Notes: generated by a model from the sequence alone, not told the origin. A stretch of 64,000 bases of DNA from Streptomyces tuirus (GCA_018195615.1 JAGTPG010000002.1:4581501-4645500), one strand, 5' to 3'; positions 37,575-50,243 are shown, counted from the stretch's first letter. Numbers and translations are program-made.

Positions 37575-38545
37575 ATGGAGACCAACGGACACGAACACGT
37601 GATTGAGGTCACTGACCTGCGGCGTGTGTACGGGGGCGGGTTCGAGGCGGTACGCGGAATCAGCTTTTCCGTACGACGCGGGGAGATCTTCGCCCTGCTG
37701 GGCACCAACGGCGCGGGCAAAACGTCGACCGTCGAACTGCTGGAGGGGCTCGCGGCGCCTGCGGACGGCCGGGTGCGAGTCCTCGGGCACGACCCGTACA
37801 CCGAACGGGCCCTCGTCCGGCCCCGCACCGGCGTGATGCTCCAGGAAGGGGGCTTCCCGTCCGAGCTGACCGTCGCGGAGACCGCGCGGATGTGGGCGGG
37901 ATGCGTGAGCGGAGCCCGGCCGCCGGCCGAGGTGCTGGCTCTGGTCGGTCTGGAGTCGAAGGCCCGCACCCGCGTCAAGCAGCTGTCCGGCGGCCAGCGG
38001 CGCCGGCTGGACCTGGCGCTCGCGCTGCTCGGCGACCCCGAGGTGCTCTTCCTGGACGAGCCGACCACCGGCTTGGACGCCGAAGGCCGCCGGGACACCT
38101 GGGAGTTGGTGAGCGCGCTGCGCGACGGCGGGACGACGGTGCTGCTGACCACGCACTACCTGGAGGAGGCCGAGAACCTCGCCGACCGGCTGGCGATCAT
38201 GCACGAGGGCAACATCGCCACCACCGGAACCCGGCCGAGGTGACCGCCGCCGAGCCGTCCCGGATCTCCTTCGAGCTGCCCGAGGGCTACTTCCTCGGTG
38301 ATCTCCCGCCGCTCGGCGGGCTGGGCGCGGCCGGGCACGACACCGACGGCCGGACCGTCCGGCTGCGCACCCATGAACTGCAGCGGACCGCCACCGGCCT
38401 GCTGATGTGGGCCGCACAGGCCCAGGTCGAGCTGCGCCGCCTGGACGTGCGGTCGGCCTCCCTGGAAGAGGCGTTCCTCAGGATCGCCAAGGAGGTCTCC
38501 GCGGGGCAGGACATGGAGACGACGACGAAGGAGTACGCGGCATGA
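37575..38545 (+). CDS. ABC transporter ATP-binding protein (one apparent frameshift)
   Basis: Drug- or lipid-exporter type ATPase, about 323 residues after repair. Walker A LLGTNGAGKTST near residue 45, Q-loop VMLQEGGF, signature LSGGQRRRLDLA, Walker B VLFLDEPTTGLD, H-loop TTHYLEEAE. A C-terminal domain follows (PSRISFELPEGYFL, SLEEAFLRIAKE), typical of DrrA/NatA-like proteins. The frame breaks near 38232 (AACCCGG). Its stop overlaps the permease start (ATGA). Partners: permease, histidine kinase and response regulator downstream. Confidence 0.92.
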
Positions 38546-39345
38546 GCGCCACCCACACGACGTCACGCCCGGCGTCGGCGGCGACCACCCCACTGAGCCG
38601 GATGACGGCGCTCGCCCGTGCCGAGCTGACCCTGCTGGGGCGCACCAAGGGCGCCCTCGTCGCCGCGCTGCTCGTGCCGCTGGTGCTGCCGGTCAGCACG
38701 GCCGAGTTCACCAAGGAGATGGACTTGGCCCAAGCCGGTCTGAACACCGGCACCCTGATCCTGCCCGCCTCGTTCGGCTTCTCCCTGCTGTTCGCCGTCT
38801 ACTCGGTGCTCGTCGGCACCTTCGTGGTCCGGCGTGAGGAACTCGTCCTCAAGCGGCTGCGCACCGGTGAGCTGCGGGACCTCGAGATCCTGGCCGGTTC
38901 CGCGCTGCCATCCGTCGTCACCGGGCTCGTGCAGTGCCTGGTGCTGGCGGCGGGCTGCTCGGTCCTGCTGGATCTGTCCGCGCCGTCCGCGCCCCATCTG
39001 GCCGTCGTCGGCCTGCTGTTGGGGCTCGTGATGTGCGCCGCGCTCGCCGCCGCCACCGCGAGTTTCACCCGGACCGGCGAGAGCGCCCAGGTCACGCCCA
39101 TGCCGCTGATGATCGTCTCGATGATGAGCTCCGGCATGGTCTTCCCGCTGGAACTGATGCCCGACCGGGTGGCCTCCGTCTGCGAACTGCTGCCGCTGAC
39201 GCCCGTCATCACCCTGGTACGCGGCGGCTGGACCGGCGACCTGTCGGCGTCCGAGGCGCTGGGCGCCGGCGCGACGGCGGTGGCCTGGATCGTGATCGCG
39301 GTGTTTGCTGTACGGCGGCGGTTCGGCTGGGAACCGCGGCGCTGA
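38542..39345 (+). CDS. ABC-2 type transporter permease
   Basis: A 267-residue membrane protein with about six hydrophobic segments (LVAALLVPLVLPV, LILPASFGFSLLFAVYSVLVG, VVTGLVQCLVLAAGCSVLL, LAVVGLLLGLVMCAALAAAT, MPLMIVSMMSSGMVFPLEL, AVAWIVIAVFAV). This is the ABC-2 pattern, forming the channel for the upstream ATPase. Substrate unknown; such exporters next to LiaS/DesK-type systems often respond to membrane-active compounds. Intact frame. Confidence 0.9.
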   Translation: MSATHTTSRPASAATTPLSRMTALARAELTLLGRTKGALVAALLVPLVLPVSTAEFTKEMDLAQAGLNTGTLILPASFGFSLLFAVYSVLVGTFVVRREELVLKRLRTGELRDLEILAGSALPSVVTGLVQCLVLAAGCSVLLDLSAPSAPHLAVVGLLLGLVMCAALAAATASFTRTGESAQVTPMPLMIVSMMSSGMVFPLELMPDRVASVCELLPLTPVITLVRGGWTGDLSASEALGAGATAVAWIVIAVFAVRRRFGWEPRR

Positions 39346-39376
39346 ACGGGCTGGACGAAGGGGGCGTGACGGGCTG

Positions 39377-40692
39377 ATGCGCGGGCCGGGCAGGTGGTGG
39401 CGGCGGCAGAGCAAGCCGGAGAAGGTCGAGACGTACACGCGGTGGTCGTTCCACTCCTTCGCGGTGATCGAGTTCTTCACGGTCGGGTTCATGGTCGTCC
39501 CGCTGGGGGCGTGGCCGGGGGCCGTGCTGCTGCTGACGGTGGCTGTGCACGTCGGGGTCTGCTTCGTCACCGTGTCGCATTCGCTGGACTGGACGCGCGG
39601 CAGGCGGCCCCAGCCGGTCCGGCTGTTGTGGACACTGGCCGCCGTCACCGCCGCGGTCGGCCTCGGCGCGATCGGCATCGCGGACAGCGGACCGGACAGC
39701 GAGAGCGTGGACGCCGCTGCGGGCGGGGCGTTCGGGGCCGTCATCGTCATCGGGACCGGCATCATCGCGCTCGGCGTACACCCGCGGCGCGTGTTCGCGA
39801 TCCCCGGATGCTTCGCCGCGGGCTCTCTCGTCCTGGCGCTCACGCGGGGTGCCCCGGTCGGCGAATCGCTCTTCGCGTCGGTGATGGTGCTGCTCGGCGG
39901 CGGGCTCCTCGCCTTCACGGCCGTCGTCTCCGTGTGGCTGCTGAACATCGTCTACGAGCTGGACGAGGCGCGTGAGACCCGGACCCGGCTCGCCGTCGCC
40001 GAGGAACGGCTGCGGTTCGGGCGGGATCTGCACGACGTCATGGGACGGAACCTCGCCGTGATCGCGCTCAAGAGCGAGCTGGCCGTGCAGCTGGCCCAGC
40101 GGGGACGGCCGGAGGCCGTGGCACAGATGGTCGAGGTGCAGCGGCTCGCGCACGAGTCGCAGCGGGAGGTACGGGAGGTCGTGCGCGGCTACCGGGAGGC
40201 CGACCTGGGCTCGGAGCTCGCCGGGGCACAGGGCGTGCTGACGGCGGCCGGTATCGAGTGCACGGTGAGCGGGGCGGCGGCCGGGCTGCCGGTCGGGGTG
40301 CAGTCCGCCCTGGGGTGGGTGGTGCGGGAGGCCGCGACGAACGTCCTGCGGCACGGGGACGCGCGGCGGTGTTCGGTGCGGCTGCGGGTACTGGAGGAAC
40401 GGGTGGTGTTGTCCGTGGAAAACGATGGGGTGCGCGACGGGGCGACGGACAACCGCTCCGGCTCCGGGCTCGCCGGGTTGCGGGAGCGGCTGGCGGAGAT
40501 CGACGGGACGCTGGAGGCCGGGCCCGGGGCAAGGGGCTGTTCCGGCTGACGGCGGAGATTCCGCTGCCGTCGGGGTCCGCGCCGTCGGGATCCGCATCGT
40601 CGGGGTCCACGCCCTCGGGGTCCGCACCGTCGGAATCCGGTCCTTCCGGGTCCGTCGTCGCTGTGCGTTCCGTGAGTGAGGTCACACCATGA
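39377..40692 (+). CDS. NarL/DesK-type sensor histidine kinase (one apparent frameshift)
   Basis: About 438 residues after repair. Five to six membrane segments in the first 195 residues, then a HisKA_3 dimerisation domain with the phosphorylated histidine in FGRDLHDVMGRNLAVIAL and an ATPase domain (VVREAATNVLRHG, GSGLAGLRERLAEIDG). The frame breaks near 40528 (GGGG), giving GKGLFRLTAEIPLPS. The C-terminus carries five tandem SGS-A/T-PS repeats. Its stop overlaps the regulator start (ATGA). It likely senses a membrane signal and controls the ABC exporter. Confidence 0.9.
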
Positions 40693-41309
40693 CGGCCGTG
40701 GAGCCGGTCCGGCTGCTGCTCGCCGACGACGAGCACCTCATCCGGGGGGCGCTCGCCGCGCTGCTGGCGCTGGAGGACGACATCATGGTCGTCGCCGAGG
40801 CGGCCACCGGCCCGGAGGCGCTGGCCATGGCCCGGGCGCACAAGCCCGACGTGGCCGTGCTGGATCTCCAGATGCCCGGCGCCGACGGTGTGAAGGTCGC
40901 CACATCCCTGCGCGCCGAACTGCCCGCCTGCAAGGTGCTCATCGTCACCAGTCACGGGCGGCCGGGGCATCTGAAGCGGGCCCTGGAGGCCGGGGTGCGG
41001 GGATTCGTGCCGAAGACCGTGAGTGCCCAGCGGCTCGCGGAGATCATCCGCACCGTGCACGCCGGTAACCGCTACGTCGACCCGGAGTTGGCCGCCGACG
41101 CGATCGCCGCCGGGGACTCGCCGCTGACCGCGCGGGAGGCCGAGGTGCTGGAACTGGCCGCCGACGGCGCGCCCGTCGCGGAGATCGCGGAACGGGCCGC
41201 GCTGTCGCAGGGGACCGTGCGGAACTACCTGTCGTCGGCGGTGTCGAAGCTCGGGGCTGAGAACCGGCACGCGGCGGTGCGTCTCGCGCGGGAGCGAGGT
41301 TGGGTATAG
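40689..41309 (+). CDS. NarL-family response regulator
   Basis: A 206-residue regulator. Receiver domain with acidic pair LLLADDEH (D12-D13), phospho-aspartate in VAVLDLQMPG near residue 60, and conserved lysine in FVPKTV. LuxR-type HTH: LTAREAEVLELAADGAPVAEI, SQGTVRNYLSSAVSKLGAENR. Probably activates the upstream exporter genes. Intact frame; co-translated with the kinase. Confidence 0.95.
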   Translation: MTAVEPVRLLLADDEHLIRGALAALLALEDDIMVVAEAATGPEALAMARAHKPDVAVLDLQMPGADGVKVATSLRAELPACKVLIVTSHGRPGHLKRALEAGVRGFVPKTVSAQRLAEIIRTVHAGNRYVDPELAADAIAAGDSPLTAREAEVLELAADGAPVAEIAERAALSQGTVRNYLSSAVSKLGAENRHAAVRLARERGWV

Positions 41310-41331
41310 TGGGTCCCGCGCCACGGCGCAT

Positions 41332-41404
41332 GCGAACGTAGCTCAGTTGGTAGAGCGCAACCTTGCCAAGGTTGAGGTCGCGAGTTCGAACCTCGTCGTT
41401 CGCT
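41332..41404 (+). tRNA. tRNA-Gly (GCC), copy 2
   Basis: Identical to the 37374 tRNA except for the third acceptor pair region (GCGAACG/CGTTCGC). Anticodon GCC. Confidence 0.95.
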
Positions 41405-41411
41405 CCAGCGA

Positions 41412-41439
41412 GAAGCCCCCGGTTCCGGCCGGGGGCTTC
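41412..41439. terminator. Terminator between tRNA-Gly and purC
   Basis: GAAGCCCCCGG/CCGGGGGCTTC with a 6-base loop. It can serve both the tRNA and the convergent purC. Confidence 0.8.
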
Positions 41440-41449
41440 TGCGTGTGTC

Positions 41450-42349
41450 CTACGTCCAGCTCATGCCGGTCAGGCGCTCGTACGCCTCCACGTACTTGGC
41501 ACGCGTGGCGTCGACGACCTGCTGCGGCAGCGCGGGCGGCGGCTGCTCGCTCTTCCTGTCCCAGCCGGACTCCGCCGAGGTCAGCCAGTCGCGCACGAAC
41601 TGCTTGTCGTACGACGGCTGCGCACGGCCCGGCTGCCACTGGTCGGCCGGCCAGAAGCGGGAGGAGTCCGCGGTGAGGACCTCGTCCGCGAGGACCAGAT
41701 CGTCGCCGTCGAAGCCGAACTCGAACTTGGTGTCCGCGAGGATGATGCCCCGCTCCCGGGCGATGTCCCGGCCCCGGGAGTAGACGGCGAGGGTCACCTG
41801 GCGCAGGCGGGCCGCGGTGTCCGCGCCGACCTGGCGGGCGACTTCCTCGTAGGAGACGTTCTCGTCGTGCTCGCCGACGGCGGCCTTGGTGGCCGGGGTG
41901 AAGATCGGGGCGGGCAGTTCGCTGCCGTCGACCAGGCCCTCGGGCAGGGCGAGGCCGCAGACGGTGCGGGTCTCGTTGTACTCGGCGAGGCCCGAGCCGG
42001 TGAGGTAGCCGCGGGCCACGCACTCCACGGGGACCATCTGGAGGGACTTGCAGACCAGCGTGCGGCCCTGCCAGTCGGCGGGGGCGCCCGCGGGCAGTTC
42101 CGTGCTCAGGACGTGGTTCGGGACCAGGTCGGCGAGTTGTTCGAACCACCACAGGGAGAGCTGCGTGAGGACGCGGCCCTTGTCGGGGATCTCGGTCGGC
42201 AGCACCCAGTCGTACGCGGAGATGCGGTCGCTGGCGACCATCACGAGGTCGCCCGCCTCGTTCTGGTACAGCTCGCGCACCTTGCCGGTGTGCAGATGCA
42301 CCAGGCCCGGAACCTGGAGCGGCTCGGGCTTTTCGACGAATCCGGACAC
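41450..42349 (-). CDS. purC: SAICAR synthetase
   Basis: Joins aspartate to CAIR using ATP (eighth step of purine synthesis). 299 residues, intact. Motifs: HTGKVRELYQ at the N-terminus, MVASDRISAYDW, PVECVARGYLTGSG, GRDIARERGIILADTKFEFG and VLADEVLTADSSRFW. Alone on the minus strand between the tRNA-Gly and the dimethylformamidase-like gene. Starts MSGFVEKPEP at 42349. Confidence 0.97.
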   Translation of the reverse strand: MSGFVEKPEPLQVPGLVHLHTGKVRELYQNEAGDLVMVASDRISAYDWVLPTEIPDKGRVLTQLSLWWFEQLADLVPNHVLSTELPAGAPADWQGRTLVCKSLQMVPVECVARGYLTGSGLAEYNETRTVCGLALPEGLVDGSELPAPIFTPATKAAVGEHDENVSYEEVARQVGADTAARLRQVTLAVYSRGRDIARERGIILADTKFEFGFDGDDLVLADEVLTADSSRFWPADQWQPGRAQPSYDKQFVRDWLTSAESGWDRKSEQPPPALPQQVVDATRAKYVEAYERLTGMSWT

Positions 42350-42418
42350 GGTTCCTCCCCGTGGTTCTGTACGAGTGGCTCGATTCTCCCGTATGCGAGC
42401 TTGATCACGGACAGCGGG

Positions 42419-43893
42419 TCAGTCGCGTTTGCAGATGCGGTCCAGGAGGTTCGCGGTGGCGCGTTGGACGCGGGCGTCGACGTGCCCAGGGCGGTCCAGG
42501 GCGGGCGTCCAGGCGAACGTCCCGGATGCGAAGACCCAGGCGCCGGAGGGGGCGCGGTACAGGGACGTCTCCTGGTGGCGGAGGGCCCCCTCCTTGTCGG
42601 TGTACGGGGAGTGGGCGAGCAGCACCCGCTCCTCGTGCTCGGGCAGCGGGGTGCGCGGGAAGTAGCGGTCGGCCTCGCCCGCCACCAGGCCCTCGATCTC
42701 GTCCCCCTCGTCCGCCCCGGTGGCCTCCCACAGCCAGTGGCCGGCGTTGCGCACGATCAGCGGGTGCGGCTCGGGCACCTGACCGGCGTACTGGATGCCG
42801 ATCAGCTGCTGCTCCGCCCGGTCGATCTCCCGCCACAGCACCGGCTTTCCCGGGCCCTTGCGCTTGCGGCAGGTCAGCAGGCGGTCAGGGACACCGGACG
42901 GGGACGGGCCCAGCTCAACCTGCCAGTACATGGAGTTGGCGGAGAGGAAGACGAGCGACGTGCCGGTGTCGCGGGCCAGCTCCACGGTGCCGCGCATCGC
43001 CGCCGACCAGTACTCGTCGTGGCCCGGGAAGACCAGGCCCCGGTAGCGGGTCGGGTCGACGCGGCCCGCGTGCAGATCGCCGGCGGTGGCGTAGGCGATG
43101 TCGTAGCCGTAGCGCTCGGCCCAGCGGATGAAGTCGTAGGCGTGACCGGCGTGCAGGGGGAGGCCGGCTCCAGCGTACGGGCGGTCGAAGGAGACCGTGG
43201 TCGCGGCGTCGGCCTCGCCCAGCAGACGGCCCTTCTCGTCCCAGGCGTGGTAGAGGCTGGCGCCGGTGCGGCCGTCCTCCGGGTAGAGGTTGTACGCCTG
43301 CCAGGTGATGTCCGGCAGGACGAGGAGCAGGTCCGCGGGCTGGTCGTGGCGGACCGTGAAGGGGACGTGGGAGCGGTAGCCGTCGGCCGTGGTGAGGACG
43401 GCGACGTACGCCCGATGTTCCAGTACGACGGGACCTGCAGCCGCCACGACAGCCACCAGTGGTGGCAGGAGACCGTACGGTCCGCGGTGAGCGGCTGGGG
43501 TTGCACGATGCCGGACAGGCGCGGGCTGGTGGTGACTTTGGCGGCGCCGTCACCGCCGTAGTGGCCGATGCGGTAGATGTCGACGCCGAACTCCTGGGGC
43601 GGGTCGACGGTGATGTGGAAGTCGATGGCGGCCCCCGGGGCGACCGCGCCGGTCGAGGTGAAGCCCTTGATCTGGCAGTGGACGTCGTCGGCCGCGCGGG
43701 GGCCGCCGGAGCGGCTGCCCTTCTTCGCCGAGGGGGGCGCTTCCCGGTCCACGTACCAGGGGACGACCTGGCCGGTGTCGTCGAAGTACGTCACATTGCC
43801 GCGCAGCCACGGCACGGGGCCCTGCCCGAAGGGATCCGTCACGGCGTGCGCCAGCGCTCCCGACTCCCAGCGGCGGATCTGCTCCGAACTCAT
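42419..43893 (-). CDS. Protein related to N,N-dimethylformamidase large-subunit C-terminal domain (one apparent frameshift)
   Basis: About 491 residues after repair. N-terminal beta-rich part (WLRGNVTYFDDTGQVVPWYVD, GVDIYRIGHYGGDGA) followed by a glutamine-amidotransferase-like fold shared with the dimethylformamidase beta subunit (DITWQAYNLYPEDG, YDFIRWAERYGYDIAYATAGDL, YRGLVFPGHDEYWSAAMR). No signal peptide. The reaction is unknown; amidohydrolysis is only suggested by the family. The frame breaks near 43410 (GGG needing GGGG in NIG-AYVAVL). Confidence 0.78.
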
Positions 43894-44154
43894 GATCGCT
43901 TCCCCTCCCTTGGCCCCCGTGGTTGCGCGTACTGGTGTGGTGCGTGCGGTGTCTTGCGGACCGAGCGGTAGCGGATCGCTTATGTGTTTGTCGTATGTCG
44001 CAAGACCTTGCCATGTGCGCGAACGGTCCAAGCACATCACATAACGCGCGCACTTCGTCACTGTTCGTTTTGAATTGGCCAGAAGCGGAAGCTGAAGCTC
44101 CAGGTGAGGGGGTGCGTCGAGCTCCGGGGACGGGATGGCCGGCCGGCGTCCGGG
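43894..44154. other. Intergenic, no gene seen
   Basis: 261 bases with a less GC-rich centre (about 43960-44080) that probably holds the promoter of the dimethylformamidase-like gene. Confidence 0.4.
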
Positions 44155-45988
44155 TCAGGCCAGCCGGACCGGCTTCTCCGGGCGTATCCCCAGCTCGGCG
44201 AGCCAGGCGCGCAGCGGGGTGGGGTCACCGTCCTCGATCAGGGTGAGGACCTTGGGCGCCAGGTCGGCGGTGCGCTCGCCGTTGTGGAGGAGGGTCGGGC
44301 CGTCCAGCCAGTCCAGGCCCGGTGTCGCGTCGGCGGTGTCCATCGCGGCACAGCAGACCATCGCGGTGAGGTGGTCGGCGAGCAGTTCACGGGCCGTGCG
44401 CGGGGCTGGAGGGGGAAGAGGGGCAGGGCCCGGTCGTCCCAGAGGGCGGGGTCCGGGGTGGTCTGCGAGCTGGTGGGTGAGGCGGTCGCCGAAGCGGGGG
44501 CGGCGGAGGTGGAGGTCGACGGGCCGGGCGTCGCGGTGGCCTCCTCGCGGGCCAGTTCGGCGCTGAGTCTGGCGGCCAGGGTGGCGCTGTGGGGGTGGTG
44601 CCGGAGAGGTCTTCCTCGTCGTCCGGGGGTGGCTCCGGCGCTCTGGTGGTGAAGGGGGTTTCGTCGGTCCGGTCCGTCAGGTGGTCGAGGACGCGGGACA
44701 GGGTCGGGCCACCGGCCTCCGAAGCCGTGCTTCCCGGGGCCGGGCGGACGCCCATCGCGTCCAGGACGCGATGGAGGCGGGCCGCGTCGACGCGCCACTT
44801 GCGGTCCACGACCTCCTCCGGGTACTCGCTCCAGTCCACCGGTGACCAGTCGGGCCCGGGTCCGGCGGGGCCGCCGTGGAAGAGACGGGCGGCGAGCAGC
44901 GAGGCCGCCTCGTCGACCGCGCCCGGTTCCTCGAGCAGATCACAGGCGGGCCGCTCCCCGAGCCGGGACGCGAAACCCTCGGCCAGGCGGTCGCGCCGGG
45001 ACAGCTCCGTGAGCGCCGCCACGACACCGGCGTCCAGCCGGGACGGCCAGCGGCCCATCCGCCAGGCGGGCAGCGCGACCCGGGTCAGCAGCCGGTCCCA
45101 GCCCGCGTACGCCAGGCCCACCTGTTCCTGGGCGACGATCCGCAGTCCGTAATCCACAGCCTGTGCACGCTCCGCGGCCGCGGCCGCCACACCCCGCTCC
45201 ATCTCGCCGGCATGGACGCGGCAGCTGCGCAGCAGCAGCCGGGCCACCCAGCCGACACCGGCCAGCACGCCCCTCGACACCGGCCCGCGGTGGGGCGCCG
45301 AGGCCACGGCCACCGCGGCGTCCAGCCCCCGGACGAAGCGCCGGGCGGCGGCTATGTCCGGGTGGGCCGAGGGGCCCGTACCTGCCACGACCGGGGCGAG
45401 GACCGCGCGCAGCTCGCCGACCCGCATCCACCAAAGAAACGGGGAGCCGATGACCAGCACCGGTGCGACAGGGTGACGGCGGTGCGCGTGTCTCCCCGCA
45501 CCCGCTATGTCGTCGTGCTCCTCGGCGGGGGGCGGGCCGTGGGCCCGGTGGGTGCGATGGGCCCGGTGGGCCTGGTGGGTGCGGTGGGTGCGGTCCTCCA
45601 GCCAGCTGTCGCAGTCCGGGGTGAGCGCTATCGCGGAGGGCGCGGGGACCTCGAGGCGGTCGGCGAGGTCGCGCACCATCCGGTACAGGTCGGGGGCCGC
45701 CTCCTCGGTGACCGGGACCGTCGGGCTCATGGCGGGCCGGGCGCGGGCGACGACCAGGGCGATTCCGGCGGCGGCGAGCAGCACCAGGACCGCGACCGGC
45801 GTCACGACCCAGCGGGCGGCGTCCCAGCCGGGGCCGACGAGGCGGCCGGTGGCGGCGCCCGCGAGCAGGATCACGGCGACGGCGGCGGGCACCAGGGCGA
45901 CGGCCAGCGCACGGCCGCGGATGCGCAGTACCACCAGCGCCCGTGCCCGCGCGGCCTGTGCGCCCGCCTCCACACCCATACCGGTCAC
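44155..45988 (-). CDS. Membrane protein with degenerate M48-like peptidase domain (two apparent frameshifts)
   Basis: About 611 residues after repair. Two membrane segments (ALVPAAVAVILLAGAATG; WVVTPVAVLVLLAAAGIALVV) precede a region with M48/HtpX-like layout: DLYRMVRDLADRLEVPAPSA, a His/Arg-rich insert (THRTHQAHRAHRTH), then LVIGSPFLWWMRVGELRAVLAP. In active M48 enzymes the last segment runs into HELAH; here it reads APVVAG, so the zinc site is lost. The long C-terminal region is unrecognised. GTG at 45988 is preferred over the ATG at 45979 because GGTGAGG lies upstream. Breaks near 44595 and 44400. Confidence 0.7.
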
Positions 45989-46311
45989 GACCGACCTCAC
46001 CCCCTCCCCGTTGACCTGACGCTTTCCTTGCTCACTCCCCCACTGTGGCACCCGCCACTGACATCGCAATGCCGATGGGCCAAGTGCCGGAACGCTTGCG
46101 CCGCACAGTAGTTGGGGCCTCGCCCCCGTCAGCCGGATAGGACATCGGTCACTCGATGGAATGGCTTTGGGGAGAGGTGGATGACGGACAGCGAGGGTCA
46201 GGCCCCGCATACCGAACACTTCAGGCCGCGCTACCGAGAGGAAAAGTTCAAGCCCCGAATCCTGAGACGGATCCGGGGCCTGTGGGGTTCATCGGCGACG
46301 GGGTGTTGTCG
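45989..46311. other. Intergenic between the M48-like gene and purD
   Basis: 323 bases. A short plus-strand frame (from 46181) lacks a convincing ribosome site and runs into the purD terminator, so I do not call it a gene. Promoter elements for the M48-like gene are expected here. Confidence 0.4.
46252..46279 (-). terminator. purD terminator
   Basis: GCCCCGAATCC/GGATCCGGGGC, one mismatch, 33 bp past the purD stop. Confidence 0.5.
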
Positions 46312-47562
<1,251 letters not shown>

Positions 47563-47655
47563 GGGGGTCAGCCTAACGGGAGGCGCCGGGTTTGCTTTGT
47601 GCGGGCTTCCGAAGGAGGCCGGGATCTTGAGCTGGAGGTTCCTCCAACGCAGGAG

Positions 47656-50243
47656 CTACTCGTTCGAGAACTCCTCCACCACCGTCGCTCCCAGCTCCCG
47701 GACGATCAGCTCCTGGCCGGAGAGGGCCGACTCGTCGAGGTCGGGGTCGTCGTCCTCGGGGATGTCGTCCTCGACGGAGACGCGTCGGGGCTCCGGGGCG
47801 GAGGGTGGTGGAACGGATGCGGTCGGCGCGGGGGCCGGGGCCGGTCTGCTCGACTCCTGGGCAGGGGCGGACGGCGCCGTCGACTGGGACGGGGCCGGGC
47901 GCTGGGCGGTCGCCGTACCGCCACCGCCGCCACCGGCGTTGTAGCCGCCCCCTCCACCGCCGCTGGTGTGGCTGCCGCTGCCGGTGTAGCCACCACCGCC
48001 GCCGTAGCTGGCGTTGTTTCCGCCGTGGCCGCCGTTGTTTCCGCCGTGGCCGCCACCGAAGCCGGAGGGGCCGCCGCCCGGCGCCGGGGCGGGCGCGGAG
48101 CCGCCGGAGGGGTCGACGATCGCCTCGATCTTCCACTGGACGTTGAACTGCTCGCCCAGCGCCTGCCGCAGCACGTCCTCGCTGCCGCTGCTGAGGAAGT
48201 TGTCACGCGCGCCCGCGTTGACGAAGCCGAGCTGGAGGGTCGTGCCGTCGAAGCCGGCCACCTGGGCGTTCTGGCTGAGCAGGATCCAGGTGAAGCGACG
48301 ACGGTTCTTGACGGCCTCCAGGATGTTCGGCCAGAGCATGCGGGGGTCGAGGCCGCCGGTGGGGGCGGCGTGGGCGGGGGCAGGGGCGGGGGCAAGGGCG
48401 GGGGCGGCCTGGGCGGGGGCCGTGGGCTGGGCGGGCGGCTGGGCCGAGGGTGGGGCTGGAGGCGGGGTGCTGGGGCGGGGGCGTTCGGCCCGGGGGCGTT
48501 CCCCGCCGGGGCGTTCGAGCCGGGCCCGCCCGGGGCCGCCGTGGGCCAGCCGCCGGGGCGACGGCCGCTGCCGGCGGAGGCCGCGGTGGGCCAGGCGCCC
48601 GGGGCAGGGGCGGACGGGGCTGGGGCGGACGGGGCTGCGGGTGCGGGTGCGGGTGCCGACTGGGGCGGCTGGGCAGGCTGTGGGGCCCCGCTGGTGGCGG
48701 GGTCGGAGGCGGCCGGGGCGTCGGCGGGAGTACCGGAAGCGTCCGGGGCGCCGGGAGCGCCAGGAGCGCCAGGAGCGCCAGGGGCGTGTCCCGCGGGCGT
48801 GCCCGGACCCGACGGCGACGCACCCGGGCCGGGACCCGCTGCGGCAGGAGCAGGGACGGGTCCGCCCGTGCCCGCCGCATGACCGCCACCGGCTGGGGTG
48901 GGACCGCCGCTGCCGCTACCGGCGCTCGGCGCTCCGGAGGCCCGGACCGCCGCCCGGGCCGCGGCCGGTCCACCACCCGGCGGAACGGGCGCTCCCCCCG
49001 GAGCGGCGGCCGCCGCCCCATGCCCCTCGGGCCCGGGCACGTATCCCATGGGCGGCATGCCGGAGGGGCCCTGGGAGGAGAAGTTCACCCCGCGCTCGAT
49101 CCGGTCGAGGCGGGCCATGACGGACCGCTCGTCGCCGTAGGCGGCGGGGAGCAGGACGCGGGCGCAGATCAGCTCCAGCTGGAGACGGGGCGAGTTGGCG
49201 CCACGCATCTCGGTCAGCCCCTCATTGACGAGGTCGGCGGCCCGGCTCAGCTCGGCGGCGCCGAAGGTGCCGGCCTGGGCCTGCATCCGCTCGACGACAT
49301 CGGCGGGGGCGTCGATGAGCCCCTTCTCCGCCGCGTCCGGGACGGCGGCGAGGATCACCAGGTCGCGCAGCCGCTCCAGCAGATCGGCGACGAACCGCCG
49401 GGGATCGTTCCCGCCCTCGATGACACGGTCGACGACCTCGAAGGCGGCGGCTCCGTCTCCGGTGGCGAAGGCCTCGACGACGGAATCGAGGAGCGAGCCA
49501 TCGGTGTATCCGAGCAGGGCAGTCGCCATGGCGTATGTCACACCGTCCGCCGCGGCACCGGCGAGCAGCTGGTCCATGACGGACATCGAGTCACGCACGG
49601 ATCCGCCGCCGGCCCGCACGACGAGCGGGAGCACACCCTCCTCGACCGGGATGTCCTCCTTCTGGCACACCTCGGCGAGGTAGTCGCGCAGCGTGCCCGG
49701 CGGGACGAGCCGGAAGGGGTAGTGATGGGTCCGCGACCGGATCGTCCCGATGACCTTCTCGGGCTCGGTGGTCGCGAAGATGAACTTGAGATGCTCCGGC
49801 GGCTCCTCGACGACCTTCAGCAGCGCGTTGAAGCCGGCCGACGTGACCATGTGGGCCTCGTCGATGATGTAGATCTTGTACCGGCTTCGGGCGGGCCCGA
49901 AGAAGGCCTTTTCGCGCAGGTCACGGGCGTCGTCCACGCCACCGTGGGAAGCGGCGTCGATCTCGATGACGTCGATGGAGCCGGGTCCGTTGCGCGCGAG
50001 GTCCTGACACGACTGGCACTCACCGCACGGCGTGGGAGTGGGTCCCTGCTCACAGTTCAGACACCGGGCGAGGATCCGCGCACTGGTCGTCTTGCCACAG
50101 CCGCGCGGCCCGCTGAACAGGTACGCGTGGTTGACCCGGTTGTTCCGCAGCGCCTGCTGCAACGGGTCGGTGACATGCTCCTGCCCGATGACCTCGGTGA
50201 AGGTCTCCGGGCGGTAGCGGCGGTACAGAGCGAGAGACGACAC
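47656..50243 (-). CDS. dnaX: DNA polymerase III subunit gamma/tau (one apparent frameshift)
   Basis: Clamp-loader ATPase of the replisome, about 862 residues after repair. AAA+ domain: LYRRYRPETFTEVIGQ, Walker A FSGPRGCGKTTSAR, zinc cysteines C-x8-C-x2-C-x2-C (CLNCEQG...CGECQSC), Walker B IYIIDEAHMVT, sensor 1 FATTEPEKV. Domain III ends near residue 395. A very long Pro/Ala/Gly linker follows and then a tau-like C-terminal domain (RRFTWILLSQNAQVAGFDG) with an acidic tail. GTG start at 50243. The frame changes near 48475 in the proline-rich linker, where one extra C restores it. Confidence 0.95.

Noticed and set aside
48440..48500. Programmed frameshift in dnaX (tau/gamma switch as in E. coli)
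   Set aside because: The break is repaired by one added C like the other sites, no slippery A-run or stimulatory signal is present, and the downstream tau-like domain is in frame after repair.
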